From positions 1 to 54,256 of the forward strand of contig JAQTLU010000020.1 of the NCBI GenBank assembly GCA_028714735.1: DNA of 54,256 nucleotides, read 5' to 3'. The DNA comes from Gallionellaceae bacterium (GTDB lineage: Bacteria; Pseudomonadota; Gammaproteobacteria; Burkholderiales; Thiobacillaceae). A model generated the notes under the pieces. It was not told where the DNA came from, did no database searches, and saw only the letters and a program-made list of their open reading frames with translations. A program made the translations under genes and the position numbers. This document shows, piece after piece, positions 45,513 through 54,256 of this stretch; positions within the stretch are counted from its first letter, which is position 1, and each line of letters starts with the position of its first letter.

Positions 45513-46625
45513 ATGAAAAAAGTAGGTCTGATCGGCTGGCGCGGCATGGTGGGCTCGGTGCTCATGGGCCGGATGAAGGAAGAACGCGACTTCGACCATA
45601 TCGAGCCGGTGTTCTTCACCACCTCCAATGTCGGCGGCCGGGGCCCGGACATCGGCAAGGACGTGCCGCCGCTGAAAGATGCCATGGCCATCGACGAGTT
45701 GAAGGCGATGGACGTCATCATCACCGCCCAGGGCGGCGACTACACCCAGTCGGTCTACCCCAAGCTGCGCGCGGCCGGCTGGAACGGCTACTGGATCGAT
45801 GCCGCCTCCACCCTGCGCATGCAGGACGAGGCCATCATCATCCTCGACCCGGTCAACAAGGGCGTGATCGAGGACGGCATCGCCAAGGGCGTGAAGACCT
45901 ATGTCGGCGGCAACTGCACGGTGTCGCTGATGCTGATGGCGATCGGCGGCCTGTTCGACGCCGGCCTGATCGAGTGGATTTCACCGATGACCTACCAGGC
46001 CGCCTCCGGCGCCGGCGCCCGCAACATGCGCGAGCTGATCCGGCAGATGGGCGCGGTCCACGCCGAGGTCGAGCACCTGGTCAGCGATCCGGCCTCGGCG
46101 ATCCTGGAGATCGACCGCAAGGTGGCCGAGTTCATCCGTTCCGACGCCTATCCGCTCGAGGCCTGGCCGGTGCCCCTGGCCGGCAACCTGATCCCCTGGA
46201 TCGACGTGGCCTTGGAATCGGGCCAGTCCAAGGAGGAATGGAAGGCCCAGGTCGAGGCCAACAAGATACTCGGCCGCAGCGACCGACCGATTCCCATCGA
46301 CGGCCTTTGCGTGCGGGTCGGCGCCATGCGCTGCCATTCCCAGGCGCTGACCATCAAGATGACCAAGGACGTGCCTCTGGACGAGATCCACGGCCTGATT
46401 GCCGCCCATAACGATTGGGTGAAGGTGGTGCCGAACGAGCGCGAGATCACCATGCAGGAACTCACCCCGGCCGCCGTCACCGGCACCCTGAGCGTACCGG
46501 TCGGACGCATGCGCAAGCTGAACATGGGCCCGCAATACCTGACCGCCTTCACGGTCGGCGACCAGCTCCTGTGGGGCGCGGCCGAACCCTTGCGCCGGAT
46601 GCTGCGCATCCTGCTGGAAGCCTGA
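45513..46625 (+). CDS. asd: Aspartate-semialdehyde dehydrogenase
   Basis: A 370-residue enzyme leading to lysine, threonine, methionine and diaminopimelate. The active-site cysteine is Cys135 in [10 protein letters not shown], the same number as in E. coli, and the N-terminus [18 protein letters not shown] is the Gram-negative-type NADP-binding loop. The ATG at 45513 matches family N-termini; no strong ribosome binding site. The asd paralogue usg follows after 5 bases. Confidence 0.96.
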   Translation: MKKVGLIGWRGMVGSVLMGRMKEERDFDHIEPVFFTTSNVGGRGPDIGKDVPPLKDAMAIDELKAMDVIITAQGGDYTQSVYPKLRAAGWNGYWIDAASTLRMQDEAIIILDPVNKGVIEDGIAKGVKTYVGGNCTVSLMLMAIGGLFDAGLIEWISPMTYQAASGAGARNMRELIRQMGAVHAEVEHLVSDPASAILEIDRKVAEFIRSDAYPLEAWPVPLAGNLIPWIDVALESGQSKEEWKAQVEANKILGRSDRPIPIDGLCVRVGAMRCHSQALTIKMTKDVPLDEIHGLIAAHNDWVKVVPNEREITMQELTPAAVTGTLSVPVGRMRKLNMGPQYLTAFTVGDQLLWGAAEPLRRMLRILLEA

Positions 46626-46630
46626 GCCCG

Positions 46631-47578
46631 GTGACGAAACGACTGAACATCGCCCTGCTGGGGGCGGACGATCCGGTGGGCGAAGCGGCCCTGCGCTTGT
46701 TGTCCGAACGGGATATCGAGGTCGGCGAGGTGTTCCCGCTGACCTTGTCCGAATCGGAAGGCTGCGTCACGGTACGCGGCGAGGAAATGCCCCTGCTGGA
46801 GGTGTCCGGGTTTGACTGGGCGCAGGCCGATATCCTGGTCAACGCGACCCGCTCGATCGCGGCCGGCCGGCTCGAAGCGGTCGCCGCCCAGGCCGGTTGC
46901 CGGGTGATCGGCTTCGGTCGGGGCGACGGCACGACCGCGCGGATCGCCCTCGAGGGCGCCGTATCGATCGCATTGCATCGTGTCCTGGCCCCCATCCTGC
47001 GCGACACGCCCCTGGAATCGCTGGTCGTGACGGCCATGCTGCCGGTGGCGGCGGCCGGCGAGGCCGGCGTGGCGGAACTGGCTGCGCAGACCCGTGCCCT
47101 GTTCTCGATGGAGAGCCTCGCGCCGGAGGCCTTCCCGCTGCAGATCGCCTTCAACCTGATTCCCCAGGTCGGTCTCATGCAGGCGGACGGTTGCAGTCGA
47201 CTTGAGCAGGATGTCGCCCTTGAAATCAGGACCATGCTGGGTTGCCCGGAGCTGCCCGTCTCGGTTACCGCGATGTGGGCCCCCCTGTTCTATGGCACTG
47301 CCGTGACGGTGCACGCCAGGGTGCAGGACCGGGCCGATGTCGAGGGCCTGCGGAAGCGGCTTGCCGGCCACGACGGCATCACCATGATGGATACCGCGTT
47401 GCCTGGCGGCGTGGCTACACCGGCCACCGACGCCCAGGACAGCGATGCGGTTTTCGTCAGCCGTTTCCGCCCGGGTGCCGATCCGGGCCGCGATCTTGCC
47501 ATGTGGCTGGTCATCGACCTGATTCGTCTGGAGGCCTCGCGGATCATGGATTGCCTGGAAAATTTGATTGAAAAATAA
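46631..47578 (+). CDS. usg: USG-1-like aspartate-semialdehyde dehydrogenase paralogue, catalytic Cys missing
   Basis: A 315-residue protein of the Asd fold beginning at GTG 46631, 5 bases after asd. NADP-loop residues are recognisable (IALLGADDPVGEAALRLL) but the region that should hold the nucleophile reads GAVSIALHRVLAPIL with no cysteine, so dehydrogenase activity is not expected. Such proteins (Usg in E. coli) accompany housekeeping genes without a settled role. It may bind Asd or its cofactor, but that is speculation. Confidence 0.85.
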   Translation: MTKRLNIALLGADDPVGEAALRLLSERDIEVGEVFPLTLSESEGCVTVRGEEMPLLEVSGFDWAQADILVNATRSIAAGRLEAVAAQAGCRVIGFGRGDGTTARIALEGAVSIALHRVLAPILRDTPLESLVVTAMLPVAAAGEAGVAELAAQTRALFSMESLAPEAFPLQIAFNLIPQVGLMQADGCSRLEQDVALEIRTMLGCPELPVSVTAMWAPLFYGTAVTVHARVQDRADVEGLRKRLAGHDGITMMDTALPGGVATPATDAQDSDAVFVSRFRPGADPGRDLAMWLVIDLIRLEASRIMDCLENLIEK

Positions 47579-47693
47579 GCGGGTTCAGTGCTAACGTAAA
47601 TTCAGCATCAGGAAATCTGCCTAAATGTATGAGTAACCATGGAAATCAACGCGGCGATGCGCTCAAGCATGGATGCCGCGGGACAGGGGAATA

Positions 47694-50180
47694 ATGGTGA
47701 AAAGTTCTATCGGAATCAGTAGTTTGCTGGTGTCCTTGCTGTTTTTGTCGGGCGGGGCGGCAGCAGCCGGTTTGGGCAAGATGTCCGTGCAGTCCGCCTT
47801 GGGCCAGCCGCTGCGGGCCGAAATCGAGTTGTTGTCGGTCCAACCCGACGACATTGCCAACGTCGAGGCGAAACTGGCCAGTGCGGAGGCCTTCCGCAAG
47901 GCCAGGATGGAACGCTCGATGGTCGTCTCCGATCTGCAACTGACGATCGAAAGACGTGCCAACGGCCAGCCTGTGGTGAGGATTTCATCCGCCAACCCGG
48001 TGAGCGATCCCTTCGTCGATCTGCTGATCGAACTGAACTGGAGTTCGGGCCGCATCCTGCGTGAATACACCATACTTCTCGACCCGGCGCGGGACCAGAA
48101 TATGGCAACCGAGATGCCGAAACCGGCCCAGGCCATGGCGGCCACGAGCGAGCCTGCCCCCCGTGCCAGGATTCCGGAGGTGCAATCCCCGTCGGCGCCG
48201 GCCAAGCCCGCCGCGAAGCCGACGGCGCCGGCACCTGCCACCTATGGCCCGGTCAAGTCGGGCGAAACGCTGCGCAGTATCGCCCGGAAGGTTCTGCCGC
48301 CCGACGTCACCCTGGAAATGATGGTCGCCAGCCTCTATCAGACCAACAAGGCCGCCTTCGCCCGGGATAATGTGAATCTGCTCAAGCAGGGGCAGGTATT
48401 GAAGGTGCCCGACCGTGACTCGGCCATGCTCATGTTCAGTCCGCATCAGGCACGGCAACTGTTGAGCGAACACGCTGCCGCCTGGAATGAGATGCGCAAC
48501 CGGGTGGCCAGCCAGGCAAACCGCAACGTTGCCGAATCCGACACGGGGCAGGCCGGCAAGGGCAAGATTGTCGCCGCCCAGCCGCAGGGGACGCCGGCCG
48601 CGATGGCCACTCCCAAGGATGTGCTGAAGTTGTCCAAGGGTGAACCTGCCAACGCCAGCGCGGCGCAGCGGGTACATAGCCTGGAAGAGGAGGTGGTGGC
48701 CAAGAACCGCGCCCTGCAGGAGTCTCAGGACCGGGTCAGCAAACTCGAGCAAACCGTGCAGGATTTGCAGCGTCTGCTCGAACTCAAGGCCAAGGATGGC
48801 GCCAAGACCCCAGCCGAGACGCCGGCGAAGCCCGAAGCGGTGGCTGCGGCCGAACCGAAGCCGCCGAAGATCAAGACGCCGGTAGAGGTTCCGGTCGAAC
48901 AACCTGGCTTCTTCGCCTCATTGCTCGCCACGCCGCTCTATATCGCCGGCATCCTGGCCACGCTCGTCCTGGCCGGATTGCTCTGGATATTCATGGCGGG
49001 CAGTCGTCGGCGCAAGGGCCTGTCCGATTTCGAACAAAGCGTGATGACCGGGGGCGATCCGTTCAAGACCTCCATCTTCAAGACCGATGGCGGTGCGACC
49101 AGCCAGCGCGGCACGGCCACCCAATCCGGTGTGGCGACCGATTTCAGTCGTCTCGGCCTGGGTTCCATCGATACCCACGAGGTCGATCCCATCGCCGAGG
49201 CCGAGGTATACATGGCCTATGGCCGTGATGCGCAGGCCGAGGAAATCCTCAGGGAAGCCCTGGCCAAGGACCCGAATCGCCACGAGATCAGCCTGAAGTT
49301 GCTGGAGATCTACGCTGCCCGCCAGGACAAGGCCACCTTCGAGACCCAGGCCAGCGAGTTGTATGCCAACCTGGGCGATCCATCCAGTCCGCTTTGGCTC
49401 AAGGCGACCGAGATGGGACGCAAGCTCGATCCCTCGAATCCGCTGTATCGCGTCTTCGGCGAAGTGCCCGTCCTCCCGGAGGTGCCGGGTACCGAACCGG
49501 AAATGCCGGACATGGCCGAGGAACTGCCAGGGCCGGCAGCCGAGCTGGCCAGCGAGTCCTTGGGGGATCTTCAATTCGACCAGATGGAACTGCCCGAACC
49601 GGTTGCCTCTGCGCCTGAGGCCGCGGCCGAAGAGCCCGAATCCGCACTCCAGCTGGACGATCTGAATTTCGATGAGGTGCCGCCTGCATTGTCGAAGACG
49701 GATGAAAACGCAAGCGAAGCCGACAAGGAATATCCCTCGTTCGGTGAGGCGGTAGAACTCGATCTGGCCCCCCCGGATGAGGTGCAAGCGGCGACCCCAA
49801 TCTTGGAAGCCGAGCCGGAGCCGTCGTTCGAGATGCCCGAGGAATTGGGTCTGGTCGATTTGACGCCCGAGCCTGAGGCGTCCGATGAGACCGTCATGCT
49901 GCCGGCCAATGGCAAGTTGCCCGGTATGGATTTCAGCGGCCTGGACCTGGAGTTGGCCGAGCCGGAGGAGATCATCGCCAAGCCGGTCGAGCCGGATGCC
50001 GAGGCTGTTGCCGAGATCGATCCCGATCTGCTCGAAGAGGTGAACACCAAGCTGGATCTGGCCCGCGCCTACCTGGAGATGGGCGACAAGGAAGGTGCCC
50101 ACGAGATCCTCGACGAGGTGCTCAAGGAAGGCAGCGACCAGCAGAAGCAGGAAGCCGAGAGCCTGATCGCGAGCCTCTGA
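47694..50180 (+). CDS. fimV: FimV/HubP-like polar scaffold protein
   Basis: An 828-residue inner-membrane protein. A signal peptide (cleaved near residue 26) leads to the conserved N-terminal domain (SVQSALGQPLRAEIEL), a LysM peptidoglycan-binding motif (about 183-245), a coiled coil (about 326-365), a transmembrane helix (about 415-436), a long acidic cytoplasmic tail with a TPR region, and the C-terminal FimV domain (LDLARAYLEMGDKEGAHEIL). FimV proteins organise type IV pili, motility and polar factors. The start at 47694 is followed by the signal peptide; 47673 is an in-frame alternative. Confidence 0.93.
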   Translation: MVKSSIGISSLLVSLLFLSGGAAAAGLGKMSVQSALGQPLRAEIELLSVQPDDIANVEAKLASAEAFRKARMERSMVVSDLQLTIERRANGQPVVRISSANPVSDPFVDLLIELNWSSGRILREYTILLDPARDQNMATEMPKPAQAMAATSEPAPRARIPEVQSPSAPAKPAAKPTAPAPATYGPVKSGETLRSIARKVLPPDVTLEMMVASLYQTNKAAFARDNVNLLKQGQVLKVPDRDSAMLMFSPHQARQLLSEHAAAWNEMRNRVASQANRNVAESDTGQAGKGKIVAAQPQGTPAAMATPKDVLKLSKGEPANASAAQRVHSLEEEVVAKNRALQESQDRVSKLEQTVQDLQRLLELKAKDGAKTPAETPAKPEAVAAAEPKPPKIKTPVEVPVEQPGFFASLLATPLYIAGILATLVLAGLLWIFMAGSRRRKGLSDFEQSVMTGGDPFKTSIFKTDGGATSQRGTATQSGVATDFSRLGLGSIDTHEVDPIAEAEVYMAYGRDAQAEEILREALAKDPNRHEISLKLLEIYAARQDKATFETQASELYANLGDPSSPLWLKATEMGRKLDPSNPLYRVFGEVPVLPEVPGTEPEMPDMAEELPGPAAELASESLGDLQFDQMELPEPVASAPEAAAEEPESALQLDDLNFDEVPPALSKTDENASEADKEYPSFGEAVELDLAPPDEVQAATPILEAEPEPSFEMPEELGLVDLTPEPEASDETVMLPANGKLPGMDFSGLDLELAEPEEIIAKPVEPDAEAVAEIDPDLLEEVNTKLDLARAYLEMGDKEGAHEILDEVLKEGSDQQKQEAESLIASL

Positions 50181-50189
50181 GCGGTTGAA

Positions 50190-50792
50190 TTGCACCCTGC
50201 GCTGCGTATCCAGCTTTACCTGCTTTCAGCCCTGGCCTTGCCGGGGCTGAATTTTTTTGCCCTGGCTGTTGCGGCGGTGTGTCTGCCGCTGGGCTTTCGT
50301 GCCAGGTTGGGCGCCATGCTGCGGCTGACCTGGCGGGCGCGCTGGCTGTTCCTGCTCCTGGGTCTGGGTTATGCCTATGGCCTGCCCGGGCCGGCGTACT
50401 GGCCGCTCTTGCGCGACTGGTCGCCATCGTTGCCCGGTTTGCAGATGGGGGGACTGCAGATGCTGCGCCTGTTGCTGTTGCTATGGCTGCTCGATGTCCT
50501 GGTGGTGGGCATGGGCGCACAGCGCATGATGGCCGGCCTGCACAGCCTGTTCAGTGGCCTGCGCTGGCTGGGCTTTCCCGCCGAACGCACCACCGTGAGG
50601 TTGGGCCTGACCTTGCAGGCCATGGAGTCGAATTCGCTGCGCTTGAAGGATCTGACCGAAATGCTGAAAGGTTTGCCGACCAGAGGGGCCGGGCCGGCGG
50701 GCTTTACGCTGAAGCACGAGCCCTGGCGGGCTCGGGATAGCCTGGTCCTGCTCGCGGCATTGGCGGCATTGATCGGCACATGGCTCGCATAG
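50190..50792 (+). CDS. Membrane protein resembling EcfT/CbiQ transporter component
   Basis: A 200-residue protein with about five membrane helices. The C-terminal LRWLGFPAERTTVRLGLTLQAMES resembles the coupling region of EcfT/CbiQ transmembrane proteins, but no ECF ATPase or substrate-binding subunit is near. The start is a TTG at 50190 without a good ribosome binding site, so it may lie elsewhere. It overlaps the truA start by 13 bases. The fimV to truA position is otherwise usual; the role is unknown. Confidence 0.5.
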   Translation: MHPALRIQLYLLSALALPGLNFFALAVAAVCLPLGFRARLGAMLRLTWRARWLFLLLGLGYAYGLPGPAYWPLLRDWSPSLPGLQMGGLQMLRLLLLLWLLDVLVVGMGAQRMMAGLHSLFSGLRWLGFPAERTTVRLGLTLQAMESNSLRLKDLTEMLKGLPTRGAGPAGFTLKHEPWRARDSLVLLAALAALIGTWLA

Positions 50793-51568
50793 CGCTCGGC
50801 CTCGAATACGACGGCTCCGGCTTCTGCGGCTGGCAGACCCAGCCAGGCGGCTGCGCCGTGCAGGATCACCTGGAGCGCGCCCTGGCCGAGGTGCACAGCG
50901 ACCCGGTCGCCACCGTGGTGGCCGGACGCACCGATGCCGGCGTCCACGCCGCCGCCCAGGTGGTCCATTTCGATGCCGGGCATGAGCGGCCCGTGAGCGC
51001 CTGGGTGCGTGGCGTCAACGCCCTGCTGCCGGCCGGGGTGTCGGTGTTGTGGGCGCAGCCGGTGGGCGATGGCTTCCATGCCCGCTTCGGCGCCCGCGAA
51101 CGGGCCTATCGCTATGTCCTGCTCAACCACCCGGTGCGCCCGGCGCTCATGGCCGGCCGGGTGGGCTGGCAGCATGTCCCCCTCGACGTGGCGGCCATGG
51201 CGGAGGCGGCGGCCCATCTGCTCGGCAGGCATGATTTTTCCGCCTTCCGTGCCGCGCAGTGCCAGGCCAGGACGCCGGTGCGCGAACTGCGCACGGTACG
51301 CGTGGCGCAGCATGGCCACTATGTGGTGTTCGATTTTCGCGGCAACGCCTTCCTGCATCACCAGGTCCGCAACATGGTCGGCGCCCTGGTCTGGATCGGC
51401 CTGGGCCGGCGGCCGCCGGCATGGCTGGGCGAACTGCTGGTTGGCCGCGACCGTCGTCAGGCGGCGGCGACCTACGCGCCGGACGGGCTTTATCTGGTCG
51501 ACGTGCGGTACGATGCGGAATGGAATCTGCCTGAGTTCGACGGCCGCGTGCCGTTGGTAAATATCTAG
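50780..51568 (+). CDS. truA: tRNA pseudouridine(38-40) synthase
   Basis: A 262-residue enzyme that modifies the tRNA anticodon stem-loop. The catalytic Asp52 lies in AGRTDAGVHA (48-57), and the conserved YDGSGFCGWQ and NAFLHHQVRNMVG motifs are intact. It overlaps the preceding membrane protein gene by 13 bases and is followed 2 bases later by trpF. Confidence 0.96.
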   Translation: MARIALGLEYDGSGFCGWQTQPGGCAVQDHLERALAEVHSDPVATVVAGRTDAGVHAAAQVVHFDAGHERPVSAWVRGVNALLPAGVSVLWAQPVGDGFHARFGARERAYRYVLLNHPVRPALMAGRVGWQHVPLDVAAMAEAAAHLLGRHDFSAFRAAQCQARTPVRELRTVRVAQHGHYVVFDFRGNAFLHHQVRNMVGALVWIGLGRRPPAWLGELLVGRDRRQAAATYAPDGLYLVDVRYDAEWNLPEFDGRVPLVNI

Positions 51569-51570
51569 CC

Positions 51571-52206
51571 ATGAGAACCCGAATCAAGATTTGCGGCATC
51601 ACCCGGGTCGAGGACGGCCTGGCCGCGGCGCGCCTGGGCGCCGACGCGATCGGCCTGGTCTTTGCAGAGAAGAGCCCGCGCCGGCTCGATCTCGCGCGTG
51701 CGCTCGAGATCGCCCGTGTCCTGCCGCCCTTCGTCGCCACGGTCGCCCTGTTCGTCAACCCGGACCCGGCCGCGGTGGCCGCGGTGGTGCGCGAGTTGCG
51801 CCCGAGCCTGCTGCAGTTCCACGGCGAGGAAGCGGCGGAATTCTGTGGGCGCTTTGCGACCCCCTATCTGAAGGCGATACGGGTCCGACCGGAGACGGAT
51901 TTGCTACAATGCGCGTCCGATTTCGCCGATGCGGCCGGTCTGTTGCTGGATGCCTATACGCCCGCTGCCCATGGCGGTACCGGCCACCGTTTCGACTGGT
52001 CCCTGATCCCCTCCGGAATGCCGCTGCCGGTGGTGCTGGCCGGCGGTCTGGAGGCCGGCAATGTCGCCGAGGCAGTGCGCCAGGTGCGGCCATGGGCCGT
52101 GGACGTGTCCTCGGGCGTGGAAGCGGCAAAGGGTATCAAGGATGCGGCAAAGGTCGCCGCATTCATCAATGAGGTTATGAACGTTGACTTACAGTTATCC
52201 CGATAA
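51571..52206 (+). CDS. trpF: Phosphoribosylanthranilate isomerase
   Basis: A 211-residue TIM-barrel enzyme of tryptophan synthesis. The general base cysteine is in IKICGITR (residue 7) and the general acid Asp in LLLDAYTP; the [10 protein letters not shown] and VDVSSGVE phosphate-binding loops are present. It overlaps trpB by 23 bases. Confidence 0.95.
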   Translation: MRTRIKICGITRVEDGLAAARLGADAIGLVFAEKSPRRLDLARALEIARVLPPFVATVALFVNPDPAAVAAVVRELRPSLLQFHGEEAAEFCGRFATPYLKAIRVRPETDLLQCASDFADAAGLLLDAYTPAAHGGTGHRFDWSLIPSGMPLPVVLAGGLEAGNVAEAVRQVRPWAVDVSSGVEAAKGIKDAAKVAAFINEVMNVDLQLSR

Positions 52207-53383
52207 CAGCGGCCACTTCGGCCCTTACGGCGGCATCTACATGGCCGAGACGCTGATCCCGGCGGTGGAAGAACTGCGCCAGCAGTACCTGCGTTTCCGC
52301 GACGATCCCGAGTTCAAGGCCGAGTTCGAATACGAACTGAAGCACTACGTCGGCCGGCCCAGCCCGATCTATCACGCCAGGCGCCTGTCCGACGAACTGG
52401 GCGGCGCGCAGATCTACCTCAAGCGAGAGGACCTCAACCACACCGGCGCGCACAAGATCAACAACGCCATCGGCCAGGCCCTGCTGGCCAAGCGCATGGG
52501 CAAGAAACGGGTCATCGCCGAGACCGGCGCCGGCATGCACGGTGTCGCGACGGCCACCGTGGCGGCGCGCTTCGGCATGGAATGCATCGTCTACATGGGT
52601 GCGGAAGACATCCAGCGCCAGGCGCCCAATGTGTTCCGCATGAAGCTCTTGGGCGCGACGGTGGTGCCGGTCGAAAGCGGCTCCAAAACCCTCAAGGACG
52701 CCTGCAACGAGGCCATCCGCGACTGGGTCACCAACGTCGAGTCGACCTTCTACATCTTTGGCACGGCGGCCGGGCCGCACCCTTACCCGATGATGGTGCG
52801 CGATTTTCAGTGCGTGATCGGCAACGAAGCCAAGGTGCAGATGCCGGAGATGATCGGGCGCCAGCCGGATGCCGTGATCGCCTGTGTCGGTGGCGGCTCC
52901 AATGCCATCGGCCTGTTCCATCCCTATATCGAGGACGAGGGCGTAGCGATCATCGGCGTCGAGGCCGGCGGTCATGGCATCGCCAGCGGCGAGCATGCCG
53001 CACCGCTCACCGCCAACGCCAAGGTTGGCGTCCTGCATGGCAACAAGGTCTATCTGATCCAGGACGAGAACGGCCAGATCATCGAGACGCACTCGATCTC
53101 GGCCGGGCTGGACTACCCCGGCGTCGGCCCCGAGCACTGCCTGTTGAAGGACATGGGGCGCGCCCAGTATGTCGCCATCGACGACGACGAGGCGCTGGCG
53201 GCATTCGATGCACTGTGCCGCTTCGAGGGCATCATCCCGGCCCTGGAGTCCAGCCATGCCCTGGCCCACGCGATGAAGATCGCGCCGAAGATGGCCAGGG
53301 ACAAGGTGCTGCTGGTGAACCTGTCCGGCCGCGGCGACAAGGACATGAACACGGTGGCGCGCCTGAAGGGGATCACCCTATGA
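52184..53383 (+). CDS. trpB: Tryptophan synthase beta chain
   Basis: A 399-residue PLP enzyme that makes L-tryptophan from indole and serine. The PLP lysine is Lys91 in [10 protein letters not shown], and the glycine-rich phosphate loop is [10 protein letters not shown]. The start is TTG at 52184, inside the trpF end, with GAGG 9 bases upstream; no ATG is in frame closer. Its TGA overlaps the trpA ATG. Confidence 0.96.
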   Translation: MTYSYPDNSGHFGPYGGIYMAETLIPAVEELRQQYLRFRDDPEFKAEFEYELKHYVGRPSPIYHARRLSDELGGAQIYLKREDLNHTGAHKINNAIGQALLAKRMGKKRVIAETGAGMHGVATATVAARFGMECIVYMGAEDIQRQAPNVFRMKLLGATVVPVESGSKTLKDACNEAIRDWVTNVESTFYIFGTAAGPHPYPMMVRDFQCVIGNEAKVQMPEMIGRQPDAVIACVGGGSNAIGLFHPYIEDEGVAIIGVEAGGHGIASGEHAAPLTANAKVGVLHGNKVYLIQDENGQIIETHSISAGLDYPGVGPEHCLLKDMGRAQYVAIDDDEALAAFDALCRFEGIIPALESSHALAHAMKIAPKMARDKVLLVNLSGRGDKDMNTVARLKGITL

Positions 53384-54177
53384 ACCGCATCCAGGCCACT
53401 TTCGACCGCCTCGGCCAGCAGCAGCGCAAGGCCCTGATCCCCTTTGTCACCGCGGGCGATCCTTCGCTGGCGATGACGGTGCCATTGATGCATGCCCTGG
53501 TGGCGGCCGGTGCCGACGTGCTCGAACTCGGCGTACCGTTCTCCGATCCGATGGCGGACGGCCCGACCATCCAGCGCGCCTCCGAGCGGGCCCTGAGAAA
53601 CGGCATGACGCTGCGCGGTGTCCTGGCCATGGTGGCAGAGTTCCGCCGGCAGGATACGACCACCCCGGTGGTGTTGATGGGTTATGGCAACCCGATCGAG
53701 GCGATGGGCTGGGAGGCGTTCTCGCAACGCTGCGCCGAGGTCGGCGTCGATGGCGTGCTGACCGTCGATTTCCCGCCCGAGGAAAGCCACGAGGCTTTCG
53801 AGCACCTACAGCGCCACGACATCGCGCCCATCTTCCTGCTCGCGCCGACCACCACCGAGGCGCGTATCGAACAGGTCGCCCAACTGGCGCGCGGCTATGT
53901 CTATTACGTCTCGCTCAAGGGCGTGACGGGGGCCGGCAATCTCGATCTGTCGGCCATCGGGGAGAAACTGCCGCAGTTGCGCAAGCACATCAAGCTGCCC
54001 ATCGGGGTCGGTTTCGGCATCCGGGACGCCGAAACGGCGCGCGCGGTAGCCGACATGGCCGATGCCGTGGTGATCGGCAGCCGCATCGTGCAGGAGATCG
54101 AGAACGCCGCCCCCGAGGCCCTGTTGGATAACGTGAAACATTTCGTGGCCGGCGTGCGCGCCGCCCTGGACAAGTAA
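53380..54177 (+). CDS. trpA: Tryptophan synthase alpha chain
   Basis: A 265-residue TIM-barrel subunit that cleaves indole-3-glycerol phosphate and channels indole to TrpB. Catalytic Glu49 ([11 protein letters not shown]) and Asp60 (MADGP) have the same numbers as in Salmonella TrpA. Coupled to trpB by the ATGA overlap; accD follows 10 bases after its stop. Confidence 0.97.
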   Translation: MNRIQATFDRLGQQQRKALIPFVTAGDPSLAMTVPLMHALVAAGADVLELGVPFSDPMADGPTIQRASERALRNGMTLRGVLAMVAEFRRQDTTTPVVLMGYGNPIEAMGWEAFSQRCAEVGVDGVLTVDFPPEESHEAFEHLQRHDIAPIFLLAPTTTEARIEQVAQLARGYVYYVSLKGVTGAGNLDLSAIGEKLPQLRKHIKLPIGVGFGIRDAETARAVADMADAVVIGSRIVQEIENAAPEALLDNVKHFVAGVRAALDK

Positions 54178-54187
54178 GGAAACGACC

Positions 54188-54256
54188 ATGAGCTGGTTCC
54201 AGAAGATCATCCCCCCCAAGATTCAGCGCCGTGTCGAGGCGGCAACGAAAAAGAAC
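54188..54256 (+). CDS. accD: Acetyl-CoA carboxylase carboxyltransferase subunit beta, 5' end only
   Basis: The first 23 codons, MSWFQKIIPPKIQRR and onward, match the conserved AccD N-terminus that precedes its zinc ribbon; the gene runs off the right edge. AAGGAAACGACC before the ATG contains a usable ribosome binding site. The order trpF-trpB-trpA-accD is a standard betaproteobacterial neighbourhood. Confidence 0.88.
   Translation, partial: MSWFQKIIPPKIQRRVEAATKKN

Overview
The window is GC-rich, densely coding bacterial chromosome, most consistent with a betaproteobacterium (my best guess is Nitrosomonadales/Thiobacillaceae-like; this is inference from gene order and protein style, not from a search). 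Supporting points are the order leuC-entericidin-leuD-leuB-asd-usg-fimV-truA-trpF-trpB-trpA-accD at the right end, a cta operon with assembly genes in the betaproteobacterial style, RelA of the monofunctional type, and ExeA/ExeB-like genes. I see no rRNA, tRNA, CRISPR array, complete insertion sequence or prophage.

Layout. 1-1332: start of a MEMO1-family gene (reverse), then ispD and a small ArfA-like gene. 1333-3180: an AT-rich island with one reverse-strand gene coding for a zinc-ribbon protein with a HEPN-like Rx4H motif, followed by about 400 non-coding bases. 3210-6990: a tightly overlapping three-gene operon (TPP enzyme, glycosyltransferase-like protein, sulfotransferase-like protein). 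6957-9573: thioredoxin-like protein, a small unknown, an ECF sigma factor with its zinc anti-sigma factor, and a membrane-anchored methyltransferase-like protein. 9671-13773: GGDEF/EAL signalling protein and patatin-like protein. 13932-18679: relA, bamD, rluD, pgeF. 18739-22250: ODP-like beta-lactamase-fold protein, diguanylate cyclase, tas.

22471-29889 is an aa3-type cytochrome c oxidase cluster: ctaC (with fused cytochrome c), ctaD, ctaG, ctaE, a DUF2909-like gene on the other strand, SURF1, an SCO-like gene, ctaA and ctaB. It encodes the enzyme, its copper delivery and its haem A synthesis. 29911-32359: ExeA/ExeB pair. 32407-37908: prfB with its programmed frameshift, a MgtC/DUF4010 membrane protein, a small unknown peptide, an ATP-grasp-like protein and recJ. 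37968-40106: a ferredoxin/FNR-type oxidoreductase with an unusual N-terminal region, and an orphan ParA. 40250-47578: two entericidins, cimA, leuC, leuD, leuB, asd and the asd paralogue usg, a branched-chain and aspartate-family biosynthesis block. 47694-54256: fimV, an EcfT/CbiQ-like membrane protein, truA, trpF, trpB, trpA and the first codons of accD.

Most of the window is core housekeeping. The parts that look least explained are the AT-rich HEPN-like gene, the TPP/glycosyltransferase/sulfotransferase operon, the ATP-grasp protein facing a small peptide gene, the extended ferredoxin reductase, and an SCO-like protein lacking a copper-ligand histidine.
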